Assembly: GCA_905221605.1 (NCBI GenBank)
Contig: CAJNDS010002332.1
Location: 134,001 to 198,000, forward strand
DNA length: 64,000 nt
Source: Symbiodinium natans
Lineage: Eukaryota; Sar; Dinophyceae; Suessiales; Symbiodiniaceae
Direction: 5' to 3'
Shown here one piece after another: positions 1-11,051 of the stretch. The stretch's first letter is position 1. Every line of letters starts with the position of its first letter. The position numbers and the translations under genes are program-made. The notes beneath the pieces were generated by a model. That model was not told the DNA's origin and did not search any database. It saw only the letters and a list, made by a program, of their open reading frames with translations.

Positions 1-1450
1 ACCTCCGTTGGCCAACTGAGCTTAAGGAATCTTCGGGGAACCTCACTTAGCCAACTGAGGTCTAGGAACTTGCCCGCCCACAGCTCCGGATTCTTTCCCG
101 AAAATGCTTAATCTCTTAGTTGGCCCACTGAGGTTAAGGATTTCGAAAAACTTGATTGCCCCACACGGAGGATGCGAAAGATAGACGGGGCTTGCACCGC
201 ACGGACAATGTGAAAGGTTAACCCTGAAAACTTAGCCCCGCGCAGCGGCCGAAAAAATATTCGCTTCTCAGACACGAGGATTACCCGGCAGTTTTGCAAA
301 AAAGCCTTCACCTCAGTTGGCCAGCCGATGTTCAGGAGATTTTCCGGCCCCGGAGTCCCGGTCCGGATATTGGCGAAAAATCCTTAACCTCAGTTGGCCA
401 GCAGAGGTTAAGGAATTTTTCCGGTCCCGGGCGCGAATTTCTGGCCGAAAGGTATAAGATCCGAATTTCTGTGCAAAAACTGGCCCAACACCTTCAACTC
501 AGCAAAATTTCCTTAACCTCAGTTGGCCAACTGAGGTTAAGGATTTGGCCCGGCGGGACGGTGTGTAAAATATGTTTTTTCCTTAACCCTGGCCAGGAAA
601 AAACCGGTTTTATACACCGTCACGGCTGGCTTTGAAGACGGTGTATAAAACCGGTTTTTTCCTGGCCAGGGTTAAGGAAAAAACATATTTTACACACCGA
701 CCCCCCGGGCCAAATCCTTAACCTCAGTTGGCCAACTGAGGTTAAGGAAATTTTGCTGAGTTTAAGGTGTTGGGCCAGTTTTTGCACAGAAATTCGGATC
801 CGATACTAAAAACCTCCTTCGATACTAAAAACCTCCTTAACCTCAGCCGGCCAACTGAGGTTAAGAAAATTTGCTGAGTTAAAGGTTCTTAGCCAATTTT
901 CGTCCAGAAAATTCGGCTCCGATACCTAAAAATTTTCTTACCCCCAGTTGGCCGAGTTTAAGGTTTTTGGCCAGAAAATTCGGCTCCGATATTAAAACCT
1001 TAATGTCAACTGGCCAACCAAGGTTAAGGATTTAAATCCGGACCCGGACCGAAAAAACTTCGTCCATTGCGCAGGGCTAAGTTACCGGAAAATCTCCTGA
1101 ACATCGGCTGGCCAACTGAGGTTCGTAAAAGAGCCAGGAAATTCTCTGTGCGAAGCAATAAAAATTTTCGGCCGCTGCGCGGGGCTAAGTTCGGGACCAG
1201 AAAACTTCCTAAGCATCGGTTGGCCAACTGAGATAGCGGATTTTCGCAAAACCTGCCGGAAAATCCTCCGTGAGAAGCGCTTTTCGGTCGGCCGCTGCGC
1301 AGGGCTAAGTTTTCAGAATTAACCTTTCACATTACCCGTGCGGCACAAGCCACGTCTATCTTTCACATCCTCCGTGTGGGACAAGCAAAAAATGTTCGGC
1401 TGCTGCGAGGGGCTATGCTTTCAGGGATAGTCTTTGACATAGTGTTTCTG
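1..1450. repeat. Foldback / palindromic repeat region
   Basis: About a dozen copies of a word around AGTTGGCCAACTGAGG recur through the first 1.25 kb. Many are extended on both sides by CCTTAACC / GGTTAAGG, so that the word is itself a palindrome of up to 32 bp; perfect examples are 511-542 and 716-747. A second word, GCTGCGCGGGGCTAAGTT, occurs in one orientation near 231 and in the other near 1171, 1288 and 1397. Outer inverted arms at about 147-301 and 1236-1385 match as reverse complements over roughly 150 bp, and an inner hairpin sits at 458-800. No convincing coding frame is visible. The structure resembles a foldback DNA element or a large decayed palindrome, and the window may begin inside it. 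Confidence 0.8.
458..800. repeat. 164-bp inverted repeat (hairpin) with 15-nt loop
   Basis: Bases 458-621 are the reverse complement of 637-800 with only about three mismatches, separated by a 15-nt spacer. Each arm contains one complete 32-bp CCTTAACC...GGTTAAGG palindrome, so cruciforms could form at two scales. The arms also contain the words GGTGTGTAAAATATG and AAAACCGGTTTT. Just after the right arm, the word CGATACTAAAAACCTCCTT is repeated twice in tandem (from 801), and two further degenerate copies of the arm tail follow near 872 and 955. Confidence 0.9.
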
Positions 1451-2382
1451 CTCAGAACCGCAAGACCCAGCTCGGGACTCGGGACCCCTTAGATTTGGTG
1501 GCCTAAGCAAGCCCAGCCCCGAAACCTAATCCCCAACAAATTTATGTTTCCTTCACCACGCTAAGTCAACGACACAAATTCCGCCACTGGGGAGACAACC
1601 CAGGATGCATTTTCGGTATCGTACCACCACTCCCCACAGCCCAGCCACACATCTGAACTCGGTGGCGAACTTTCAGCCGGCCAACCTGCAGATCGTACCA
1701 ACTTCACACTTTGCTATTTCGGTGGCAATTTGTTCCAACAACCACTCAACCGCCCAGGCACAGCACACACCCCCGTTGGCCCAGCACGGGGTATCCCAAC
1801 AGCTTTGCAGCTCATTTGTTTTGCAGATCATCCATCATTTCCAGCCAAAATCGCATGTCGCCTGTTCGGCAACAATATTTCCTTAAACAGCAGCCCAAAA
1901 CCCTTAAACACAGCAACATTCTTAGGCACAGCCAATAAAGAAATTTGGCAAACCTGGCTTCGTAAAGTCAAGCTATGCTATCGAAGCCAAGCGTAAGCAA
2001 TGCAACCCCCCAAGACACTCTCAGTACTCTTCAGCAGAGCATCGCCAAGTGCCCAGCTTTCTGAACATCCGTAAGAGATGAGGCAGCGACTCTGCCCGAG
2101 CCGACCAGACGTGTCCGCGTCGTAACAGGGTTCCACCTCGCAGGTAGGCTTATAAACAAGAATGCATGGTGAAAGCGTGCCAGCTTGAAATCAGAAGTGA
2201 TGCAAGGCAATGTCATGTCAGTAAAGCGGTGCTACGCAAGCCACACAAGTCTTGCTGGCAGAACACAACCTTTTGCTTCTCAATCTGAGTTGCGCGCGCT
2301 GTCCACAAGTCCAACATAAACCAGCGGCAGCATGGAAGCTTCAGGTTTCTGCCCAGACGAACGCTGGCATCCGTGGAGCTCT
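1451..2382. other. No recognisable gene
   Basis: The stretch has mixed composition with only short open frames and no recognisable protein. Several short frames at 1605-1996 overlap one another and show no codon bias. Nothing repeated was noticed. Confidence 0.5.
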
Positions 2383-2817
2383 TCATGGCGCCGCGCGCGA
2401 CTCTGAACCCTTGTCATGGGCAGCCTCTTTCTGCACCTGACATCGTTCCCATCCACGGGGTTGTTCAAGTTGTAAGGGTTGAGGGAAGCGCCAGACAATC
2501 GCAGTCACCAGGCGGCCGCTTCGGAGTTCCTCCAAAATCTCTGACCTTGATGACCGCCCGTTTACCATCACCGCGAAGTCTCCTTCTTGAAGCTTGCGTG
2601 GGGGACGAAGGCGCGCGTCAACGGTGCCGTCACGCGCAGTCTGCGCAGTCTGGGCCCTGCCGCTGGAACAAATTTCAATCACGCGCAGGCCCTCCACGTG
2701 CGAAAGTTTCTTATATTCGTTTGTCAGCTGTCGGCGCAGAACATTCGGCGCAACGATCTCCGCGAGGTGTCGCTGATCGCGATGGTCAAGATCTCTTATG
2801 GCAACGGAGAATGACAT
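2383..2817 (-). CDS. Hypothetical protein or exon, 144 residues
   Basis: This is a minus-strand frame with a true ATG at 2817, beginning MSFSVAIRDLDHRD and running 144 codons to a stop near 2383. The composition is protein-like: charged helical stretches (RRQLTNEYKKLSHVEGL), then EGDFAVMVNGRSSRSEILEELRSGRL, with mixed but plausible codon third positions. I do not recognise the family. The start loosely recalls the ubiquitin-like beginnings seen in some dinoflagellate proteins, but that is weak. The last residues (about 15) may be read-through past a splice site, because another minus frame at 2280-2498 continues with similar composition. It could be one exon of a longer gene or a decayed retrocopy. 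No splice sites were proven. Confidence 0.35.
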   Translation of the reverse strand: MSFSVAIRDLDHRDQRHLAEIVAPNVLRRQLTNEYKKLSHVEGLRVIEICSSGRAQTAQTARDGTVDARLRPPRKLQEGDFAVMVNGRSSRSEILEELRSGRLVTAIVWRFPQPLQLEQPRGWERCQVQKEAAHDKGSESRAAP

Positions 2818-3370
2818 CGTGATTCAGCGCGTCAGTCAAGCTTCCGAGCAACGAACCTGGAAGAATCCAGGACATGGCAATACAAAAGCTTACAGCTGTG
2901 CTTCTTGCTTCACTTTGCACGCGCATCAGCAGCTCTGGGCTCAGAAGCGTGGTTACGCTGTTTACGCAAAGAATAGAATTGTTGTTGAAGGCATCGATTG
3001 CAAAGTTCCGGGCATGTTAGCCGCAACGCTGTCATCGTCTCGGCAAGCGGAAGAGACCTGTCAGGTACCCGTACAGCAAGCGCAACCGTAGGCGAAAGTT
3101 TGAAGCCAAGTCGAAATCTCATCTGCAAGCTTTGCGATACGTCTGCCAAGCGAAGCAACAAGCGCAGTCGTAACTTTTCGTGTTTGCAAGTTGCGTCCAG
3201 CAGAGCTTCCTAATTCGCAAGCATAACTTGGCCCTTTACGGGCAGTCCTGCACAAGAAAGATGCAACTCGTCACCGCTGGATATCCTTCCCATTCCGGGT
3301 CGGTCCCACAGGGGAAGATCATCTGTACCTGCACGGCCGAAATCCAACTACAAGGAGCGGTCGTCTGTTA
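2818..3370. other. No clear gene
   Basis: Two minus-strand frames (2910-3161 and 3061-3255) have protein-like stretches such as LGRRIAKLADEISTWLQTF, but they overlap, carry stops and match nothing I know. The tandem array begins sharply at 3371. Confidence 0.4.
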
Positions 3371-3779
3371 CCGGGGAGGCCACGCACAAGCGGACGTGAC
3401 TTTTGCACACAAAAGCGGACCCAGAATCTGGCCTCGGAACAATTTCCTGCGCAAAGACCCGGAGCACATATGGAAAACCTACTCCTGCGGAAAAATACAG
3501 CTGGGTTAGCCCCAGCGGCTCCTGGCTGCCTGGCCGCGTCACTTCTGATTCTCCCTGCCATCAGCATCCACCTCCACAACCTCACCTGGCAGCGCTGCAA
3601 AGCCGCACGACACACTGCGCCGCTTGCATCTTGCCTATCTGGACGAGCGCCGACCGCATCATGTGACAAATTCCAAAGCTTGAAGTAACGCTGAGGAAAT
3701 CCATGGTGCCATGGAAGCTCATGGAAACCCTCGCTGAAGCTTCTGACATCTTTTTCCAAAGCCGCAAAGCATGAGAAAA

Positions 3780-4360
3780 CCAATCGAAACCCCGCGGAGA
3801 TTTTGCAGGAACCCTCACAAAGCTCCACTGGAAGCTTTAAAGACCTGCGCACGACCTATATAAGAAAACCCACAGAAACCCCGCGGAAACCCTCACACAG
3901 CCCTAAGAAACCCACGGAAACCCCTTCAAAGCTGTCAAAAACCATGGAAAACCCACGGTAACCTTCACAAGACATTAGAAAAACCTTCCGAGAGCTTCAA
4001 AAACCTACGCAAAATCTAACAAAACCCACTGAAACCCCGCAAACCTTAGCTTTTAAAAAACCTAGGCAAAACTTGACAAAACCCACGGACATCCGCGGAA
4101 ACCCTCACAAAACTTCAGAGAAATTCAAGGAAAACCTCCGGAAAGTTCAAAAACTGCGCGAAATCCCACGGAAACCCTCACGAAACCCTTGAGGAACCTA
4201 CCAAAACCATCCAATAGGTTTTAACACACGCACGAAATCTAAGGAAACCCACGGAAACCCCCAGAAACCCCGCGGAAACCCTCGCGAAACTGTAGGGAAA
4301 CCCAGGGAAACCCTCCAGAAGCTTAACAAACATGAACGGAAACCCTGCGGAAACCCCTTT
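3780..4360. repeat. GGAAACCC minisatellite inside array unit
   Basis: Degenerate short units around CACGGAAACCC / GCGGAAACCCTC are repeated for about 600 bp. The same block recurs in copies 2-4, near 6300-6910, 8875-9490 and 11455-12040. The phrase runs open in several frames on the minus strand, which explains open frames rich in GFPWVS and GFPRGF; these are not genes. Confidence 0.85.
3857..3864 (+). promoter_or_regulatory. TATATAAG word, once per array unit
   Basis: TATATAAG occurs once in each long copy (3857, 6387, 8959, 11533) at the upstream edge of the minisatellite. It looks like a TATA box, but dinoflagellates are thought not to use canonical TATA boxes and no transcript is evident. 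It is noted only as a conserved word. Confidence 0.2.
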
Positions 4361-5605
4361 ATCAGGACTGGATTCACCCTTTGGCAATTTACAAAGTTAT
4401 TAAAGGACAGGTGCAGGAAACCCGCCACCCAATCACCGCACGCCAATGTCAGTATTATACTACCGGTCGTCCCCTAAAGGGTGAAGGACGCAAGAGGTGT
4501 TCTTCTGCTTCTGGCGAGGACCTGTGTCAACCGGAGCGCCGAAGCTGGGGCATGCCTGCCATACGAATCAATGGTCGCTGACCGTCTAAGAAGCACTTCG
4601 CGCCTTCAGGCAGAACGTCAAGGTACACATTGGTCTTTCACCAATCGGGTTCAGAAAAAGGAATACAGTCTACGTCTGCCTGGCTTCACCGTCCACGTCA
4701 CAACTTGCTATAGAACAAGACTGACTTCCTGCCTCAGGGTTCATGTCAGACTCAACCCAAGGACCTGACTGAAGGCATGACTGGTTTCTTGCACCCAAAG
4801 CTTTGACCCCGCGCATGGCTGTTGCTACAACCATACACAGCTAGGCCACCAAGCAGCGCACGGATGAGCTTGGACACCTCCGGCCGCGCACCGGCCGGCC
4901 GCGCCTGCGCCCCGCAACGAATGTGAAGCCTCTCGCATCGCCAAAAATGGCCCTTGAAGACCTCGGCAACCTCCTCCACTGAGTACTTCGCTGAGCGAGT
5001 TGCGAAGGGCTTGCGACACCTTGGAAGCACAAACATGGACCCTACGGACTATGTCTGGGCACTTTTTTCGGCCAACAAATCAGGCTCCGACGTGGCAGAC
5101 GTGGCGCAAGTACGCTAGCTGTGGCCTAGGAGCTGCTTGAGGCAAGAGAGCGCTCAGCGGCGGCTCAGATGCAATCTGTTGAAGACACATGGCCCGTAGG
5201 CGCAAAAATTAGCAAAAGTCTCTGAGAGTCTTGCAGATCTCAAGGCATCTTGAAAAAACAATCCGGCACAAAATCCAGCAAAACAGGTCTACGTGCAAAC
5301 AAAAGCAAAAGTACATTGCAAAAATAGCAAACAAACGCAAAACAACGCAAATCTCCGAAATCTCCTGTAAACAAGGAACAACATTTAGGGCTGCTAAACA
5401 CAAGCTAAAAGACAACCGCATGAAAGTGGCCTCCACAGTTGCAGCTCCCTTTCTGCTGCAGCATTACAAAAGCAAGCAGCTGCTTCGGACAAGCCCCTGA
5501 TCCCCAAGCTTATGTTCTGCACGCTGCTCCCCAAGGTTCCTGGAACAAGGGCAGGCGCAGGCACGCTGACGAGACCCAGCTGCGTGAGCCCAGGGCTCAA
5601 ACTTG

Positions 5606-5753
5606 CGACCCCAAAAATGGGGCCGTCTCGCGGCCCCAAAAATGGGGCCACGAAATGCACCCAGCTTCCCTTATTATAATGTGTAAATACATGAAAAGGC
5701 TGGAACTGCGACCCCAAAATTGGGGCCGCCTGGCGGCCCCAATTTTGGTGTCG
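5606..5753. repeat. Paired GGCCCC hairpins in array unit
   Basis: Hairpin 1 (5606-5652) contains two copies of CCCCAAAAATGGGGCC, each self-complementary, about 6-7 nt apart. Hairpin 2 has arms 5709-5730 and 5734-5753, with CCCCAAAATTGGGGCCGCC pairing across a 3-nt TGG loop. The pair recurs near 8172-8319 and 10739-10888. In copy 4, hairpin 1 is whole (about 13289-13336) and hairpin 2 is cut in the middle. Confidence 0.85.
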
Positions 5754-5916
5754 CTAAATCTGCATTTTTCGAGCCCCTGCGCTCCCCAGATTGCGACGCT
5801 ACAGCAACTCTGACCCACAGGCAAGCTCCTAGCATGGAGAATTTTTTTTTTTTAAGAACAACGACCCCCCACAGGCAGCTTTCTTGCGGAAGTGATCAAC
5901 ATAATAGAAACGGGCA

Positions 5917-8480
5917 CCGGGGAGGCCACGCACAAGCGGACGTGACTTTTGCACACAAAAGCGGACCCAGAATCTGGCCTCGGAACAATTTCCTACGCAA
6001 AGACCCGGAGCACATATGGAAAACCTACTCCTGCGGAAAAATACAGCTGGGTTAGCCCCAGCGGCTCCTGGCTGCCTGGCCGCGTCACGTCTGATTCCCC
6101 TGCCATCCGCTCCACCTCACAACCTCACGCACGCTGCAAAAAGACCACTGCGCCCGCTTGCATCCTGCCTATCTTGACGAGCGCCGACGCATCATGTTAC
6201 AATTCCAAAGCTTGAGTAACGCTGATGAAATCCATGTGCCATGGAAGCTCATGGAAACCCTCGCTGAAGCTTCTGACATCTTTTGCCAAAGCCGCAAAGC
6301 ATGAGAAAACCAATCGAAACCACGCGGAGATTTTGCAGGAACCCTCACAAAGCTCCACTGGAAGCTTTAAAGACCTGCGCGCGACCTATATAAGAAAACC
6401 CACAGAAACCCCGCGGAAACCCTCACACAGCCCTAAGAAACCCACGGAAACCCCTTCAAAGCTGTCAAAAACCATGGAAAACCCACGGTAACCTTCACAA
6501 GACATTAGAAAACCTTCCGAGAGCTTCAAAAACCTACGCAAAATCTAACAAAACCCACTGAAACCCCGCAAACCTTAGAAAACCCCAGGGAAACCATCTG
6601 AAAGCTTTTAAAAAACCAAGGCAAAACTTGACAAAACCCACGGACATCCGCGGAAACCCTCACAAAACTTTAGAGAAATTCAAGGAAAACCTCCGGAAAG
6701 ATCAAAAACTGCACGAAATCCCACGGAAACCCTCACGAAACCCTTGAGGAACCTACCAAAACCATCCAATAGGTTTTAACACATGCACGAAATCTAAGGA
6801 AACCCACGGAAACCCCCAGAAACCCCGCGGAAACCCTCGCGAAACTGTAGGAAACCCAGGGAAACCCTCCAGAAGCTTAACAAACATGAACGGAAACCCT
6901 GCGGAAACCCCTTTATCAGGACTGGATTCACCCTTTGGCAATTTACAAAGTTATTAAAGGACAGGTGCAGGAAACCAGCCACCCAATCACCGCACGCCAA
7001 TGTCAGTATTATACTACCGGTCGTCCCCTAAAGGGTGAAGGACGCAAGAGGTGTTCTTCTGCTTCTGGCGAGGACTCGAGGACCTCTGTCAACCGGAGCG
7101 CCGAAGCTGGGGCATGCCTGCCATACGAATCAATGGTCGCTGACCGTCTAAGAAGCACTTCGCGCCTTCAGGCAGAACGTCAAGGTACACATTGGTCTTT
7201 CACCAATCGGGTTCAGAAAAAGGAATACAGTCTACGTCTGCCTGGCTTCACCGTCCACGTCACAACTTGCTATAGAACAAGACTGACTTCCTGCCTCAGG
7301 GTTCATGTCAGACTCAACCCAAGGACCTGACTGAAGGCATGACTGGTTTCTTGCACCCAAAGCTTTGACCCCGCGCATGGCTGTTGCTACAACCATACAC
7401 AGCTAGGCCACCAAGCAGCGCACGGATGAGCTTGAACACCTCCGGCCGCGCACCGGCCGGCCGCGCCTGCGCCCCGCAACGAATGTGAAGCCTCTCGCAT
7501 CGCCAAAAATCGGCCTTGAAGACCTCGGCAACCTCCTCCACTGAGTACTTTGCTGAGCGAGTTGCGAAGGGCTTGCGACACCTTGGAAGCACAAACATGG
7601 ACCCTACGGACTATGTCTGGGCACTTTTTTCGGCCAACAAATCAGGCTCCGACGTGGCAGACATGGCGCAAGTACGCTAGCTGTGGCCTAGGAGCTGCTT
7701 GAGGCAAGAGAGCGCTCAGCGAGCAGCGGCTCAGATGCAATCTGTTGAAGACACATGGCCCGTAGGCGCAAAAATTAGCAAAAGTCTCTGAGAGTCTTGC
7801 AGATCTCAAGGCATCTTGAAAAAACAATCCGGCACAAAATCCAGCAAAACAGGTCTACGTGCAAACAAAAGCAAAAGTACATTGCAAAAATAGCAAACAA
7901 ACGCAAAACAACGCAAATCTCCGAAATCTCCTGTAAACAAGGAACAACATTTAGGGCTGCTAAACACAAGCTAAAAGACAACCGCATGAAAGTGGCCTCC
8001 ACAGTTGCAGCTCCCTTTCTGCTGCAGCATTACAAAAGCAAGCAGCTGCTTCGGACAAGCCCCTGATCCCCAAGCTTATGTTCTGCACGCTGCTCCCCAA
8101 GGTTCCTGGAACAAGGGCAGGCGCAGGCACGCTGACGAGACCCAGCTGCGTGAGCCCAGGGCTCAAACTTGCGACCCCAAAAATGGGGCCGTCTCGCGGC
8201 CCCAAAAATGGGGCCACGAAATGCACCCAGCTTCCCTTATTATAATGTGTAAATACATGAAAAGGCTGGAACTGCGACCCCAAAATTGGGGCCGCCTGGC
8301 GGCCCCAATTTTGGTGTCGCTAAATCTGCATTTTTCGAGCCCCTGCGCTCCCCAGATTGCGACGCTACAGCAACTCTGACCCACAGGCAAGCTCCTAGCG
8401 TGGAGAATTTTTTTTTAAAGAACAACGACCCTCCACAGGCAGCTTTCTTGCGGAAGTGATCAACATAATAGAAACGGGCA
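5917..8480. repeat. Array copy 2
   Basis: Second unit. Its first 350 bases are more diverged than in the other copies (for example the gapped segment at 6087-6200). It carries a small insertion, GACTCGAGGACC, at 7073-7084. In the minisatellite it groups with copy 3. Confidence 0.9.
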
Positions 8481-11051
8481 CCGGGGAGGCCACGCACAAG
8501 CGGACGTGACTTTTGCACACAAAAGCGGACCCAGAATCTGGCCTCGGAACAATTTCCTGCGCAAAGACCCGGAGCACATATGGAAAACCTACTCGGACCT
8601 ACTCCTGCGGAAAAATACAGCTGGGTTAGCCCCAGCGGTCACTTCTGATTCTCCCTGTGCCATCAGCATCCACCTCCACAACCTCACCTGGCAGCGCTGC
8701 AAAGCCGCACGACACACTGCGCCGCTTGCATCTTGCCTATCTGGACGAGCGCCGACCGCATCATGTGACAAATTCCAAAGCTTGAAGTAACGCTGAGGAA
8801 ATCCATGGTGCCATGGAAGCTCATGGAAACCCTCGCTGAAGCTTCTGACATCTTTTTCCAAAGCCGCAAAGCATGAGAAAACCAATCGAAACCCCGCGGA
8901 GATTTTGCAGGAACCCTCACAAAGCTCCACTGGAAGCTTTAAAGACCTGCGCACGACCTATATAAGAAAACCCACAGAAACCCCGCGGAAACCCTCACAC
9001 AGCCCTAAGAAACCCACGGAAACCCCTTCAAAGCTGTCAAAAACCATGGAAAACCCACGGTAACCTTCACAAGACATTAGAAAAACCTTCCGAGAGCTTC
9101 AAAAACCTACGCAAAATCTAACAAAACCCACTGAAACCCCGCAAACCTTAGAAAACCCCAGGGAAACCATCTGAAAGCTTTTAAAAAACCAAGGCAAAAC
9201 TTGACAAAACCCACGGACATCCGCGGAAACCCTCACAAAACTTCAGAGAAATTCAAGGAAAACCTCCGGAAAGTTCAAAAACTGCGCGAAATCCCACGGA
9301 AACCCTCACGAAACCCTTGAGGAACCTACCAAAACCATCCAATAGGTTTTAACACATGCACGAAATCTAAGGAAACCCACGGAAACCCCCAGAAACCCCG
9401 CGGAAACCCTCGCGAAACTGTAGGGAAACCCAGGGAAACCCTCCAGAAGCTTAACAAACATGAACGGAAACCCTGCGGAAACCCCTTTATCAGGACTGGA
9501 TTCACCCTTTGGCAATTTACAAAGTTATTAAAGGACAGGTGCAGGAAACCCGCCACCCAATCACCGCACGCCAATGTCAGTATTATACTACCGGTCGTCC
9601 CCTAAAGGGTGAAGGACGCAAGAGGTGTTCTTCTGCTTCTGGCGAGGACCTGTGTCAACCGGAGCGCCGAAGCTGGGGCATGCCTGCCATACGAATCAAT
9701 GGTCGCTGACCGTCTAAGAAGCACTTCGCACCTTCAGGCAGAACGTCAAGGTACACATTGGTCTTTCACCAATCGGGTTCAGAAAAAGGAATACAGTCTA
9801 CGTCTGCCTGGCTTCACCGTCCACGTCACAACTTGCTATAGAACAAGACTGACTTCCTGCCTCAGGGTTCATATCAGACTCAACCCAAGGACCTGACTGA
9901 AGGCATGACTGGTTTCTTGCACCCAAAGCTTTGACCCCGCGCATGGCTGTTGCTACAACCATACACTGCAGCTAGGCCACCAAGCAGCGCACGGATGAGC
10001 TTGGACACCTCCGGCCGCGCACCGGCCGGCCGCGCCTGCGCCCCGCAACGAATGTGAAGCCTCTCGCATCGCCAAAAATCGGCCTTGAAGACCTCGGCAA
10101 CCTCCTCCACTGAGTACTTCGCTGAGCGAGTTGCGAAGGGCTTGCGACACCTTGGAAGCACAAACATGGACCCTACGGACTATGTCTGGGCACTTTTTTC
10201 GGCCAACAAATCAGGCTCCGACGTGGCAGACATGGCGCAAGTACGCTAGCTGTGGCCTAGGAGCTGCTTGAGGCAAGAGAGCGCTCAGCGAGCAGCGGCT
10301 CAGATGCAATCTGTTGAAGACACATGGCCCGTAGGCGCAAAAATTAGCAAAAGTCTCTGAGAGTCTTGCAGATCTCAAGGCATCTTGAAAAAACAATCCG
10401 GCACAAAATCCAGCAAAACAGGTCTACGTGCAAACAAAAGCAAAAGTACATTGCAAAAATAGCAAACAAACGCAAAACAACGCAAATCTCCGAAATCTCC
10501 TGTAAACAAGGAACAACATTTAGGGCTGCTAAACACAAGCTAAAAGACAACCGCATGAAAGTGGCCTCCACAGTTGCAGCTCCCTTTCTGCTGCAGCATT
10601 ACAAAAGCAAGCAGCTGCTTCGGACAAGCCCCTGATCCCCAAGCTTATGTTCTGCACGCTGCTCCCCAAGGTTCCTGGAACAAGGGCAGGCGCAGGCACG
10701 CTGACGAGACCCAGCTGCGTGAGCCCAGGGCTCAAACTTGCGACCCCAAAAATGGGGCCGTCTCGCGGCCCCAAAAATGGGGCCACGAAATGCACCCAGC
10801 TTCCCTTATTATAATGTGTAAATACATGAAAAGGCTGGAACTGCGACCCCAAAATTGGGGCCGCCTGGCGGCCCCAATTTTGGTGTCGCTAAATCTGCAT
10901 TTTTCGAGCCCCTGCGCTCCCCAGATTGCGACGCTACAGCAACTCTGACCCACAGGCAAGCTCCTAGCGTGGAGAATTTTTTTTTTTTAAGAACAACGAC
11001 CCCCCACAGGCAGCTTTCTTGCGGAAGTGATCAACATAATAGAAACGGGCA
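8481..11051. repeat. Array copy 3
   Basis: Third unit. A ~30-bp segment containing GGCTCCTGGCTGCCTGGCCGC is missing near 8637, and a small duplication of CGGACCTACTC lies at 8593. In the minisatellite it groups with copy 2, but at 9965 (ACTGCAGCTAGG) it groups with copy 4, so the unit is a mosaic. Confidence 0.9.

Larger units (their letters stand above)
3371..5916. repeat. Array copy 1
   Basis: First unit of the array. It lacks the segment GAAAACCCCAGGGAAACC and neighbouring bases that copies 2 and 3 carry near 6570 and 9150, and it shares ACACACGCACG near 4220 with copy 4. This marks it as a sister of copy 4 in this part of the unit. Confidence 0.9.
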
